From Chloroflexota bacterium (GTDB taxonomy: Bacteria; Chloroflexota; Ktedonobacteria; Ktedonobacterales; Ktedonobacteraceae), in the NCBI GenBank assembly GCA_902810755.1, contig CADDYT010000029.1:1-53478 (forward strand): DNA of 53,478 bases, read 5' to 3'. The position numbers and the translations under genes are program-made. The notes below the pieces were generated by a model. That model had not been told where the DNA came from. It made no database searches and was given only the letters and a program-made list of their open reading frames with translations. Below, one piece after another: positions 25,881 to 34,350 of this stretch. Every line of letters starts with the position of its first letter. The first letter of the stretch is position 1.

Positions 25881-27029
25881 CTAGCGCCCTAAAATCGTGG
25901 TGGCCTGTGAGGAGAGCAGGCCACCGCTGCCGTGCGCCAGCGCGATCTGCGCCCCCTCTACCTGGCGTGGGCCGCACTGGCCGCGCAACTGCCGCACCGC
26001 CTCGATAATCAGGAAAATGCCGCGCATGCCGGGATGGTTGGACGAAAGGCCGCCGCCATCGGTGTTGATCGGCAGTTGCCCGCCCAGGGCGATGCGCCCG
26101 TCCTGCACAAATGCGCCGCCTTCTCCTTTCTTACAGAACCCCAGGTCTTCCAGCAGAATCAGCACGGTGATAGTAAATGAGTCATAGATCATCGCCATAT
26201 CGATGTCGTTGGGCGTCACACCGGCCTCGGCGAAGGCGCGTGGGGCCGTCATGGCGGCGGCGGTAACAGTCAGGTCGGGCATCTGGGAGATGTGAGCGTG
26301 GGTGTGACTCTCGCTGCTGCCAAGCACGAAGATGGGGCGCTGCTTCAGGTCGCGAGCGCGCTCCTCCGTCGTCACCAGAATCGCGCCTCCGCCATCGCTC
26401 ACCACACAGCAGTCGAGCAGGTGCAGCGGGTCGGCGATCAGGCGCGAGTTGAGGACATCCTGTACCGTTATCGGCTTGCGATACATAGCAAGCGGATTAA
26501 GCCCGGCGTGACGGCGCGTCACAACGGCGATCTCGGCCAGTTGTTCAGAGGTGGTGCCGTACTGGTGCATATGGCGGTGCGCTGCCATCGCGTAGGCCCC
26601 AACCAGCGTATTGCCATAGGGCGACTCATAGGTATCTTCGGGGATGCTCGCCGGTCGCCCGCCCGTGCCGATCGTGCGCCCGCGACTGGAAAGCTGCGTG
26701 CTGGCATAGGTGATGAGCGCCACCTCGCACTTACCCGCGCGAATGGCGGCAACGGCATGGTTCAGGTGCGCCTCAAAAGACGAGCCGCCGATAGAAGTGG
26801 AATCGGTATAGCGCGGAAATATCTGCAAATACTCGCACAGCATCACCGTCGGCATGCCCGACGAATGCGAGCTACAGAAGACGGCATCGATCTCCTCTTT
26901 GCGCAGCCCGCTCTCCTCCAGCGCCCGCCATGTTGCCTGCGCGTGCATCTGCATCTCCGTCAAATGCGGCACCCGCCCATATTCCGACTCCGCCACGCCC
27001 ACAATCGCAATCCGTCCGTTATACGCCAT
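25881..27029 (-). CDS. Thiolase-family protein (SCP-x-like)
   Basis: About 382 residues of the thiolase fold, in the non-decarboxylating SCP-x/lipid-transfer branch that often pairs with DUF35 proteins. It starts at MAYNGRIAIVGVAESEYGR; the ATG at 27029 has AAAGG upstream, unlike the ATG twelve codons earlier. Late motifs include NTDGGGLSSNHPGMRG and LAHGSGG. Enzymes of this pair act as thiolases or retro-aldolases on CoA thioesters. The DUF35 partner (27656-28069) is divergently transcribed about 630 bases away. Confidence 0.8.
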   Translation of the reverse strand: MAYNGRIAIVGVAESEYGRVPHLTEMQMHAQATWRALEESGLRKEEIDAVFCSSHSSGMPTVMLCEYLQIFPRYTDSTSIGGSSFEAHLNHAVAAIRAGKCEVALITYASTQLSSRGRTIGTGGRPASIPEDTYESPYGNTLVGAYAMAAHRHMHQYGTTSEQLAEIAVVTRRHAGLNPLAMYRKPITVQDVLNSRLIADPLHLLDCCVVSDGGGAILVTTEERARDLKQRPIFVLGSSESHTHAHISQMPDLTVTAAAMTAPRAFAEAGVTPNDIDMAMIYDSFTITVLILLEDLGFCKKGEGGAFVQDGRIALGGQLPINTDGGGLSSNHPGMRGIFLIIEAVRQLRGQCGPRQVEGAQIALAHGSGGLLSSQATTILGR

Positions 27030-27490
27030 ATTCCGTCTACCTTTCACCTGGAAATATGCTGGCATGAATGAGCTTCTAAGAACTCATTCTATCACAGGCA
27101 ATTTCTCTGTCGAAAGGTACCGGGAAGTATTTTCCAGATAATCAAGCTGAGAGATGCCTGTGATGTAAACTGTTTCCAATGTGACGTAGCTGTGACCAGG
27201 GGAAGCTATTCTCTGAATGTGAAAACTTTCACGGACAGAATTTCATCCGAAAGGAGAAGGAGAGCTATCAACCCGGTGCCGGGCATGTTTGGCCTGTTCC
27301 TCGTCTTCGCCTGGCGCGTCTGCGGCTGGATTGGCCTCGATAGTGTGCTTCTGCCCGCCCTGGGCCTGCCCTGGAAGCCTGGGACATGGTTCCGCGCTCC
27401 AGGAACCGCCCCGTCAAGCTCCGCGGCCGCCCCGTGAAGCGGTTCCCAGCGCCTGGACCTCTGTCGGTAACGGAATAGCACATTTTTTCC

Positions 27491-27539
27491 GAAGAGTTCT
27501 CTCACTTCCGGTAGCCGGTCGGAAGTGAGAGAACTCTTC
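27491..27539. terminator. Perfect 20-bp hairpin in the thiolase/DUF35 spacer
   Basis: Arms 27491-27510 and 27520-27539, perfectly complementary, loop 9 bases. The 27030-27655 spacer between these divergent genes also holds the DUF35 promoter; I see no gene there. A terminator-like hairpin is odd between two divergent genes; it may be a regulatory or repeat structure. Confidence 0.6.
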
Positions 27540-27566
27540 GCACAATACTCTCCGAAGTGAAGAGAT

Positions 27567-27596
27567 TTGTCGAAGTCCAATAGATGTGTGTATACT
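27567..27596 (+). promoter_or_regulatory. Promoter of the DUF35 gene
   Basis: -35 TTGTCG (27567-27572), an 18-base spacer, and -10 TATACT (27591-27596), about 60 bases upstream of the start codon. Confidence 0.55.
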
Positions 27597-27655
27597 AATC
27601 TCACAACACGATAGCAGGAATTTCTTATAGCCGTATTCTTTACAAGGAGCATCTC

Positions 27656-28069
27656 ATGTCGGAAACCATGCGTTCCAGGTCGCTGCTGTTTATCACCGAT
27701 GAAAGCCGCCCGTTCTGGGACGGCTGTCGCGAGGGGAAATTGCTGCTGCAATATTGTGATACCTGCCAGCGCCATCAGTTCTACCCGCGCCTGTATTGCA
27801 TGCGCTGTGGCTCGCAGGAAGTGCGCTGGGTGGAGGCGAGCGGGCGCGGCGTCATCTATTCCTACACCATTATTCGCCAGAATAGAGCGCCCGATTTTGT
27901 GAACGATGTGCCATATAACGTCGCCATTATCCAGCTGGAGGAGGGGCCGCGTATGATGAGCAACGTCATCGATATCGACCCCGCTGAATTGCGCGTTGAC
28001 TTGCCGGTGCAGGTTGTCTTCGATCCGATCAGCGATACCTTTAGCCTGCCGCGCTTCCGCCCGCTCTAA
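27656..28069 (+). CDS. DUF35 protein (zinc ribbon + OB fold), acyl-CoA associated
   Basis: A 137-residue protein with a rubredoxin-like zinc ribbon (C-x2-C at YCDTCQ and C-x2-C at YCMRCG) followed by an OB-fold domain (GRGVIYSYTIIRQN, then VAIIQLEEGPRMMSNV). These proteins form complexes with SCP-x-type thiolases and bind acyl-CoA. The partner thiolase is the divergent gene at 25881-27029. AAGGAG precedes the ATG. Confidence 0.85.
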   Translation: MSETMRSRSLLFITDESRPFWDGCREGKLLLQYCDTCQRHQFYPRLYCMRCGSQEVRWVEASGRGVIYSYTIIRQNRAPDFVNDVPYNVAIIQLEEGPRMMSNVIDIDPAELRVDLPVQVVFDPISDTFSLPRFRPL

Positions 28070-28165
28070 GGCCATGTCATGCTGAGCGCGAGCGGAACAT
28101 CTGAACGAGGGACCTGACAGAACACCCACGAGTAGATGCTGAGCGGGAGCGAAGCATGACATGGC
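28070..28165. repeat. Dispersed palindromic repeat, copy 4 (rearranged)
   Basis: The outer arms (GGCCATGTCATGCT and its complement) are inverted, but the inner TGCTGAGCGSGAGCG segments are in direct orientation (about 28079 and 28137), unlike the other copies. It sits between the convergent DUF35 and ABM genes. Confidence 0.7.
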
Positions 28166-28188
28166 CGGGGTGTTTTCTTTATGTTACG

Positions 28189-28482
28189 TTAGCACCGGAA
28201 AAAAACGTCATAAATGTCCTGAAGAGACTCCCCTGCGATGAGTTCGCCCAGCCTCTCCACGTCGGGTCGAATATCTTCCGGGGCTTCGCTTGCCAGCAGG
28301 GCTTCCTCTGTTTCCCAGAGGGTGATGATGATGCCCTGATCTTTATCCGGGTGGCGCAGGATGAGCGCACCCTGAAAACCTGCTTGTTCATGGGCGCGAG
28401 GAAGCATGATGTCGCTGACGATATGCAGGGCTTCTTCTGTAGTGCCGGGATAGAATTGAGCAATTGTTGTTCGTGCGTACAC
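28189..28482 (-). CDS. ABM-like dimeric alpha/beta-barrel protein
   Basis: A 97-residue protein with the layout of an antibiotic-biosynthesis-monooxygenase fold: ARTTIAQFYPG, then HEQAGFQGALILRHPDKDQGIIITLWETEEAL, a helix, and a final strand. Members are small cofactor-free oxygenases or heme-degrading proteins, but many have no known activity. It starts with GTG at 28482 with GAAGGG upstream. The 28483-28804 spacer upstream shows no gene. Confidence 0.6.
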   Translation of the reverse strand: MYARTTIAQFYPGTTEEALHIVSDIMLPRAHEQAGFQGALILRHPDKDQGIIITLWETEEALLASEAPEDIRPDVERLGELIAGESLQDIYDVFFRC

Positions 28483-28804
28483 AGGCTGTTTCCCTTCAAC
28501 TTCTTTTTGTTGCCACGATCAGGCCGGTTGATCGGTTCGGTTTGGTACGGTATCAAGCATGCTTTCCTCCAGCTTCCGTTTGTTCAAACACCCGACCATT
28601 TTCTATATGAAAGCATACGTTATTGCGAAAAAAAGAACAACCTTTCACAAGATATATCGTATAACAGGATGTATCGCAGCGATTGGTTGGCTGCGTGATA
28701 GAGTTGGCATGGTTATGTTGAGCCGGAGGTGCTGGACATAATCAGAACACGGTACCCAACCTGTTAGTCAAGCGTGGAGCAGGCATGCAAGGAGGAATGA
28801 TACG

Positions 28805-28903
28805 ATGGCAAAACGCAGGCGTTTAGGGCTGCGGGGCGTCCTGATGGAAGCGATTGCGATTGCAGTGGCAACCCGCCTCATTCGCAGGATTTTTCGCGGC
28901 TAA
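28805..28903 (+). CDS. Tiny basic protein, 32 residues
   Basis: A short frame, MAKRRRLGLRGVLMEAIAIA followed by VATRLIRRIFRG, with a strong ribosome site (AAGGAGG, 28789-28795) nine bases before the ATG and a long hairpin just after the stop. It has Arg/Lys-rich ends around one short hydrophobic helix, so it could sit at the membrane. No family recognised. The ribosome site and downstream hairpin are the main support. Confidence 0.4.
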   Translation: MAKRRRLGLRGVLMEAIAIAVATRLIRRIFRG

Positions 28904-28936
28904 TGTCGCCCATTCATTTATGTTCGGTAGTGAGTC

Positions 28937-29004
28937 TTGTAGGCGTTGATTGAGCGCGCGCACCGCCAGTTGATCGGCGGTGCGCGCTCAATCAACGCCT
29001 ACAA
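28937..29004. terminator. Long hairpin between convergent genes
   Basis: Arms 28937-28967 and 28976-29004, complementary apart from a 2-base bulge, loop 8 bases. It overlaps the stop codon of the minus-strand dehalogenase, and the 32-residue gene ends just before it, so it may terminate both. Confidence 0.7.
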
Positions 29005-29895
29005 CCGGTTTCGCGCCATAAAATCGATAATGACCCCGGCCAGTTCCGGGCCTTTGTCTTCTTGCAGGAAGTGACCGGCTCCGGTAATGGTTGTATGGGG
29101 CTGGTTTTGCGCGCCGGGGACGAGATGCTGGAAAAGACGGTCCGCGCCGCGCGTGATAGGGTCGGAGTCGCTGAAGGCCGTGAGGAAGGGTTTTTCCCAG
29201 CGTGTCAGGACTGCCCAGGCGCGGCGGTTGGCGGGCGCGGCAGGATCATCGGGCGAGGTGGGGACGAGCATGGGGAACTGGCGCGCCCCCGCCTTGTAGC
29301 GATCATCGGGGAAGGGCGCGTCGTAGGCGGCGACAATTTCGGGCGTGAGATCGCCGACACAACCGCCTTTGACGATGCCGCCGACGTGGAGGTTGGGTAC
29401 CTCCTGCGAGTAGCGTTGCCAGGCTAGAAATGCCGGACCCATCGATTGGTCGCCCGTCGGCAGGCCCGTGTTGGCGGCAACGATACGCGCGAAGCGTTCC
29501 TCCTGCTCCGCAGCCACGCGCAGGCCAATCAGCCCGCCCCAGTCCTGCCCAACCAGCGTGATATTGCGCAGGTCCAGCGCCTCGATGAATCCTGTCATCC
29601 AGTTCACGTGCCGCTGATAGGTATAATCCTCGCGCCGCGCCGGTTTATCGGAGCGACCAAATCCCACCAGATCAGGCGCGATAGCCCGGTAGCCAGCAGC
29701 CGTAATGACGGGAATCATCTTGCGATAGAGATAGCTCCACGAAGGCTCGCCATGCAGCAGCAGCACCGGCTCCGCGTCGGCAGACCCCTCATCTACGTAG
29801 TGGATGCGCAGGCCGTCAACCTCCACATAGTGCGGCTCGAAAGGGTAATCGGGCAGATTGGCGAACTGTTCATCAGGTGTGCGCAGAATTTCCAT
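28999..29895 (-). CDS. Haloalkane dehalogenase
   Basis: A 298-residue alpha/beta hydrolase of the haloalkane dehalogenase I subfamily, which hydrolyses carbon-halogen bonds to alcohol and halide. HGEPSWSYLYRKMIP (49-63) is the oxyanion/halide-binding signature, the nucleophile is Asp118 in GQDWGG with Trp119 as halide-stabilising residue, and the His base is in GAGHFLQED. The start at 29895 is set by AAGGAG upstream; an in-frame ATG at 29976 lies in the palindromic repeat. The natural substrate is unknown. Confidence 0.85.
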   Translation of the reverse strand: MEILRTPDEQFANLPDYPFEPHYVEVDGLRIHYVDEGSADAEPVLLLHGEPSWSYLYRKMIPVITAAGYRAIAPDLVGFGRSDKPARREDYTYQRHVNWMTGFIEALDLRNITLVGQDWGGLIGLRVAAEQEERFARIVAANTGLPTGDQSMGPAFLAWQRYSQEVPNLHVGGIVKGGCVGDLTPEIVAAYDAPFPDDRYKAGARQFPMLVPTSPDDPAAPANRRAWAVLTRWEKPFLTAFSDSDPITRGADRLFQHLVPGAQNQPHTTITGAGHFLQEDKGPELAGVIIDFMARNRL

Positions 29896-29929
29896 ATGTT
29901 CATCTCCTTCATGTGATTTCGTTTGAGCC

Positions 29930-30015
29930 ATGTCATGCTGAGCGCGAGCGAAGCATCTCCGGGCTATGGCTGACACTACCCGCCTCAGATGCTTCGCTCG
30001 CGCTCAGCATGACAT
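29930..30015. repeat. Dispersed palindromic repeat, copy 5
   Basis: Perfect 29-bp arms at 29930-29958 and 29987-30015, core TGCTGAGCGCGAGCGAAGCA. It lies between the stop of the LLM gene and the start of the dehalogenase gene. Confidence 0.85.
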
Positions 30016-30029
30016 CTCCTGGTTCTCCT

Positions 30030-31220
30030 TCAGGACGCGCTGCTGATTTCGACGGGACGCGGCTCCGACTTTACCGGTTTCTCACGGAAGTGCGGCATTA
30101 CCTCTTTTGCCATCAATTCCTGATTTCTCAGCACCAGATAGTCGGGAACGTCGCCGACGTGGCCGCCGGTGACGAGCATACCGGCATGCAGTTCATCGGT
30201 GAGGTAGGCCAGCTTTTCCACCACCGTTGACGGGCTGCCGACGATGATGACGCCGGTGTCGAGCAGTTCTTTGAAGCCGGGTTTTTCGCGCTGCTGCCAG
30301 ACACCGCTCTTGAGGAGGCCCAGGAAGCTGCGCTCGCTGATGTAGCCCGGCGGGAAGTTAAACTCTGGCCGCACCTTCAGCCCTTTGTTGAAGAGCCACA
30401 TGATGTACTTTTCGCCGTCGCGCATGGCGATCTCGTCCGTCTCGGCGACGAGGACGGGGACGCAGAAGGCCAGTTGCTCCGGCTGCGCCTCGTAGCCATA
30501 TTTCTCCTCCGCGATGCGCCGGTACAGGTTGTAGGCCATCTTGCGCTGTTCCATCGTCATGAAGACGGTCATGTAGGGGTATTTATGCGCGGCGGCGAAG
30601 TCGATGGTTTCCAGGCTGGCGGTGCCGGGCAGCCAGATGGGCGGCGGCTGCTGAATCGGGCGCGGCCAGATGTTGACGTAGCGGTAGTTGTAATGTTCGC
30701 CCTCGAAGGCAAAGGGGCCGGGGCGCGTCCATGCCTGGATAATCAGATCGTGCGCCTCGTTCATGCGCTCGCGGCTGACGGTGGGATTCATGTTATAGCT
30801 GAAATACTCCATGCCCGTACCGCGCACAAAGCCGGAGATGATGCGCCCGCCACTGATGACATCCAGCATGGCGATCTCCTCGGCCACGCGCAACGGATCA
30901 TCGTGCAGGGGCAGCGCATTGCCGACAATGCCGATTTTCGCCCGTTTGACACGCTGCGTCAGCACGGCGGCCATAATATTGGGTGACGGCATGGTGCCAT
31001 AGGCGTTCTGGTGGTGTTCGTTGACGATGACGCTATCCCAGCCCAGCTTATCGGCGCGCTCGATCTCATCGAAGTAGCGATTGTAGAGTTCGTGTCCCTT
31101 CTGTGGGTCATAGATCGAGTTGGGTAGCGTCACCCATGACGAATCATACTTCTCATCGAAGTCCTCGGGCAGGTATGGCCAGGGCATCAGGTGAAAGTAA
31201 TGGAATTGTAAGCGGTTCAT
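30030..31220 (-). CDS. LLM-class flavin-dependent oxidoreductase
   Basis: A 396-residue luciferase-like monooxygenase. Typical features are WDSVIVNEHHQNAYG, NIMAAVLTQRVKRAKIGIVGNALPLHDDPLRVAEEIAMLDVISGGRI and GFVRGTGMEY, a TIM-barrel that binds reduced FMN or F420. Such enzymes oxidise alkanes, sulfonates, ketones and many other substrates. It is 13 bases from the end of the alpha/beta hydrolase gene, so the two are co-transcribed. GGGAG lies before the ATG. Confidence 0.85.
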   Translation of the reverse strand: MNRLQFHYFHLMPWPYLPEDFDEKYDSSWVTLPNSIYDPQKGHELYNRYFDEIERADKLGWDSVIVNEHHQNAYGTMPSPNIMAAVLTQRVKRAKIGIVGNALPLHDDPLRVAEEIAMLDVISGGRIISGFVRGTGMEYFSYNMNPTVSRERMNEAHDLIIQAWTRPGPFAFEGEHYNYRYVNIWPRPIQQPPPIWLPGTASLETIDFAAAHKYPYMTVFMTMEQRKMAYNLYRRIAEEKYGYEAQPEQLAFCVPVLVAETDEIAMRDGEKYIMWLFNKGLKVRPEFNFPPGYISERSFLGLLKSGVWQQREKPGFKELLDTGVIIVGSPSTVVEKLAYLTDELHAGMLVTGGHVGDVPDYLVLRNQELMAKEVMPHFREKPVKSEPRPVEISSAS

Positions 31221-31233
31221 CTCATTCTCCCTT

Positions 31234-32052
31234 CTACGCCTGCTCGTTCAGAAACTCGATAATCGGCTTGCTCCACGCTTCCGGTTGCTCGAACATGGGC
31301 ATGTGGCCGGTGCCTGCGAGCCTGACCAGCCTGGAACCGGCAATCAGTTCGTGGAACCGGTCGCCGTAAATGGGCGGGATCAGGCGATCATTTTCTCCCC
31401 AGATGATGAGCGTGGGGCAGGTGACGCGCGCCAGGCGGCGTTCGAGCTTCGGGTCGTAGCTCGGATTCCAGGCCAGCGAGGCCAGCGTTGTGCGCTCGCG
31501 GAATGCTGCCAGCAGGTAATCGGTGGTGATCTCCGGCGGGATGAGCGGCGCGGCTGCCGAGAGGTCTTCAAAAATGGTACTCAGCAGTTCCGTCGGGTTC
31601 ATGGCGAACAGGTCGGCTATGGGCGACCCCTTGACGCGGATACCGGCGGCGTTGGAGAGAACCAGCTTGCCCACGCGCTCCGGGTACCAGACGGCGACCT
31701 CAACCGCCATCCAGCCGCCGAGCGAGTGGCCGACGAAGAACGGCTTATCCAGCCCCAGCGTGTCCAGCAGGTCGCGGAAATAGAGCGTGTAATCGCTCAT
31801 GTCGCGCATCCAGTCCGGGCGTGGCGTCAGACCAAAGCCGGGCGTATCGGGCGCGAAGATGTGGAAGTGCTGTGCCAGCGCCCGGTGATAATCCAGCCAC
31901 AGATTGCCCAGGCTGGTACCGTGCAGGTATAACACCGGGGGAGCGGCAGGCGAACCCGCCTCAAACAGATGCGTTGCTATGCCTCGTACATCAATGGTAT
32001 GCTCAATCTTCTCATCTGACACCGTCGCGCCAGAAGCTTCAGGAACCGTCAT
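31234..32052 (-). CDS. Alpha/beta hydrolase (C-C bond hydrolase-like)
   Basis: A 272-residue alpha/beta hydrolase resembling meta-cleavage-product hydrolases. The catalytic Ser is in GHSLGGW, the acid in WGENDRLIPP, and the His in GTGHMPMFEQPE. The oxyanion segment is YLHGTSLG. The start at 32052 is fixed by AGGAGGAAGC upstream. It is the first gene of a pair with the LLM oxidoreductase. Substrate unknown. Confidence 0.8.
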   Translation of the reverse strand: MTVPEASGATVSDEKIEHTIDVRGIATHLFEAGSPAAPPVLYLHGTSLGNLWLDYHRALAQHFHIFAPDTPGFGLTPRPDWMRDMSDYTLYFRDLLDTLGLDKPFFVGHSLGGWMAVEVAVWYPERVGKLVLSNAAGIRVKGSPIADLFAMNPTELLSTIFEDLSAAAPLIPPEITTDYLLAAFRERTTLASLAWNPSYDPKLERRLARVTCPTLIIWGENDRLIPPIYGDRFHELIAGSRLVRLAGTGHMPMFEQPEAWSKPIIEFLNEQA

Positions 32053-32219
32053 TGCTTCCTCCTGTCTCGTTCTCAACTGGACTGACTGGTTGATTGGCTG
32101 AATGACTGAAAAAAACGTCGCTGCGAAATGGCTGTATCGGCGCTCTGTGGTAACTATATCACACAGTGGTGATTACAGGGGATTAGCTCCATCGGGGTTA
32201 ACGTAGCTGCCGCAGATCA

Positions 32220-32292
32220 CAAGGGATGGCCCTCCTGATACAACGGTTCCACAAGCCATGCGGAACCGTTGTATCAGGAGGGCCATCCCTTG
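32220..32292 (-). terminator. Perfect 31-bp hairpin
   Basis: Arms 32220-32250 and 32262-32292, perfectly complementary, loop 11 bases; outer GTAGCTG/CAGCTAC pairs extend it further. It lies just past the stop of the DUF6582-like gene. Confidence 0.7.
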
Positions 32293-32311
32293 CGGCGCGG
32301 TGTCAGCTACA

Positions 32312-32578
32312 TTAATCCTTAGGAATGGGGCGATTGTTGCGTTTGAACAGTTCGCGCCAATCCTGCTCGTGCAGTTCGACGCCAAACTTCTTTGCCGCCG
32401 CCTTGATGCGCTTCCACGCCTCGTCCCGCTCCTTATTCGTCACACCCTCCACCTGATCGAAGCGTGCCACTGCGTCACGCACATGGCTCGCATTCTCAAT
32501 CGGCTCTTTGCGTTCCTTCGGAAACGCGAAATCGCTCTCGGGAAGCTCTTCGCGCTCTTTATCTGATAACTTCGACAT
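32312..32578 (-). CDS. Small charged protein, DUF6582-like
   Basis: An 88-residue soluble, highly charged protein: LSDKEREELPESDFAFPKER, then HVRDAVARFDQVEGVTNKERDEAWKRIKAAAKKFGVEL. The pattern (a 'leave as is' N terminus, then a helical repeat of charged residues) matches small bacterial proteins named DUF6582 as I recall them; the family name is from memory. Its function is unknown. AAAGGAGAG lies before the ATG. Confidence 0.6.
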   Translation of the reverse strand: MSKLSDKEREELPESDFAFPKERKEPIENASHVRDAVARFDQVEGVTNKERDEAWKRIKAAAKKFGVELHEQDWRELFKRNNRPIPKD

Positions 32579-32744
32579 GTATCTTCATCTCTCCTTTCAT
32601 CGCATCACAATGCAACAGAAACACCTGCTCGCCGGTGCTGCGTTTTCACGCCTCTACTCTCCTCACGTCTGTTTACACGGCAGCGTTTCATCCTCCTTGC
32701 TGCTCGCCAGTCTTCCCCTGAGCCTGCTCTGTTCCCGTCTCCGA

Positions 32745-33317
32745 TTATCTCAGCAAATCTCGCTTCTCAAGCCTGTGTGCATCCAGTTCATAGCGCCAGA
32801 TGGGAACCTCTCGCCATTGCCAGGGTGCGTCTACGATTTTCTCAAGGGAAGCCTCGCCGCACCAGTATTCAAGCGCGTATCGGGTAGCACGGTGTCCGAT
32901 GACCACAATCGTTTTCCTATCGTACTGGCGCAGGGCATCACGCAAGAAATTGCCCACTCGTTGGACGACCATCAGCAGGCTTTCTCCATGCGGAAATGGC
33001 TCTGTGATGCGCTGTGAAAATTCCTGCTCCACCTGAGCAAGAGGATATTGTGTCATATCGCCATAATCGTACTCGCGCAGGCGAGCGTCGGGGATGACAG
33101 GCACAGCGCGTCCTGAGAAGGCGATCTGTGCAGTGGTGACGGCGCGCTGGAGGTCGGAACAGAAGACAGCATCCAGCGTTTCTGTCGCGTAGTGCTGTCC
33201 AAGTTCCTGCGCTTGCTGCCGCCCGGTCGCTGTGAGCGGCGCATCAGCGTGGCCGGAGGCGCGCCTGGCCTCGTTATCGACGCTGGTCATATGAGGGGAA
33301 TAGAGAAGGGTGAGCAT
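32745..33317 (-). CDS. Histidine phosphatase-fold protein with altered active site
   Basis: About 190 residues of the phosphoglycerate mutase/histidine phosphatase fold. The family's RHG active-site start is here SPHMTS, so the catalytic His is kept but the preceding Arg is Pro. The second half has FCSDLQRAVTTAQIAF and VVIGHRATRYALEYW, where the second active-site His is retained. Activity may be weak or altered. The start is taken as the ATG at 33317 with AGAGG upstream. It ends the reading block that includes the carboxypeptidase gene 18 bases upstream, and the two are probably co-transcribed. Confidence 0.75.
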   Translation of the reverse strand: MLTLLYSPHMTSVDNEARRASGHADAPLTATGRQQAQELGQHYATETLDAVFCSDLQRAVTTAQIAFSGRAVPVIPDARLREYDYGDMTQYPLAQVEQEFSQRITEPFPHGESLLMVVQRVGNFLRDALRQYDRKTIVVIGHRATRYALEYWCGEASLEKIVDAPWQWREVPIWRYELDAHRLEKRDLLR

Positions 33318-33334
33318 AGTGTGTTTCCTCTCTC

Positions 33335-34312
33335 TCACGGTGTAGGTGGCAACAATGGCAGAGCGAAGCCCCAGTTGAGCAGGGCGGTGGCGTCGGTGAA
33401 GCGGGTGGTTTCGTTGGTGGAGTGCAGGACGACGCCGATGAGCGTCTGGCCGCTGCGCCGGGCGGCGAAAACGAGGCAGCCCCCGGCCTGCGGGGTCCAG
33501 CCGGTTTTGATGCCAATGGCGCCTTTGTAGTCATAGAGCAGGTTGTTAATATTCGTCCACCTGTAGGCATGGCTGGTGGCGCTGGCGGGAACGGTGTAAT
33601 GCTCTGTGCTGACAATCTGCGCGAAGAGGGGGATGGACATGGCGTAGCGCGCCAGGCGCACGAGGTCATAGGCGGTGGTGTAGTGGACGCCGGACAGCAC
33701 GTTGCCCTGGCTATCGGTGACTTCGAGGCCGTCCGCGTTGGCATAGTGTGTCTGATAGAGATGCAGCCTCTGCGCTTCCAGGTTCATGATGCGCACGAAA
33801 TTCGGCACTGAACCGGCGATATCGTCAGCGATAGCCACCGCCGCGTCGTCGCCGGAGGGCAGCATCAGGCCGTAGAGCAGGTCACGCAGCGTTAATTTAT
33901 CGTTGGCGACCAGGCCCGCGCCGCTACCGCCGTTCTGCACCACCTCGTTTACCGCGTCCTGTCCGACGGTGACTTCCTGATCGAGATTGCCGGTCTGGAT
34001 GGCAATCACTGCTGTCATGATCTTGGTGGTACTCGCCATTGGCAGCGTTTGCTCTGCATGTTGGCTAAAGAGGATATCGCCGGTGCTGGCGTCAAGCAAA
34101 ATAGCGGCGGTCGCGCTGATGGCTGCCGGTTTGCCCTTTGGCGTGAGGACAGGAGTCGGGATAGGCGTTGGCGTTGGAGATAACAAAACAGGCGTAGGTG
34201 ATGGCGTATCCGCAATGGTCGATTGGCGGCTATCGACCGCAAGAATGACCGACATGGTGGCAATGGTGATTGCCAGCACAACCAGAACAATCGCAAAAAT
34301 ACGGCGTCCCAT
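33335..34312 (-). CDS. D-alanyl-D-alanine carboxypeptidase (S11 family)
   Basis: A 325-residue penicillin-binding-protein-type enzyme that trims the terminal D-Ala of peptidoglycan stems. It has an N-terminal membrane anchor (about 5-26), a Pro/Thr-rich spacer (SPTPVLLSPTPTPIPTPVLTP), then the catalytic motifs: SxxK as STTK, the SxN motif as SGD (in PSGDDAAVA), and KTG in IKTGWTPQAGG. The Asp at the SxN position is unusual. It shares a transcription unit with the histidine phosphatase-like gene. Confidence 0.85.
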   Translation of the reverse strand: MGRRIFAIVLVVLAITIATMSVILAVDSRQSTIADTPSPTPVLLSPTPTPIPTPVLTPKGKPAAISATAAILLDASTGDILFSQHAEQTLPMASTTKIMTAVIAIQTGNLDQEVTVGQDAVNEVVQNGGSGAGLVANDKLTLRDLLYGLMLPSGDDAAVAIADDIAGSVPNFVRIMNLEAQRLHLYQTHYANADGLEVTDSQGNVLSGVHYTTAYDLVRLARYAMSIPLFAQIVSTEHYTVPASATSHAYRWTNINNLLYDYKGAIGIKTGWTPQAGGCLVFAARRSGQTLIGVVLHSTNETTRFTDATALLNWGFALPLLPPTP

Positions 34313-34350
34313 CGATTTCTTTTGCTCCGCTACTATGGTAGATTAGTCGG

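Noticed and set aside
27206..28162. A 318-residue open frame on the minus strand
   Set aside because: It runs antisense across the DUF35 gene and the noncoding spacer, starts in the palindromic repeat, and has no ribosome site or family pattern.
936..30015. CRISPR array from the repeated palindromes
   Set aside because: Copies are kilobases apart, are inverted repeats within each copy, and have no regular spacers or cas genes.
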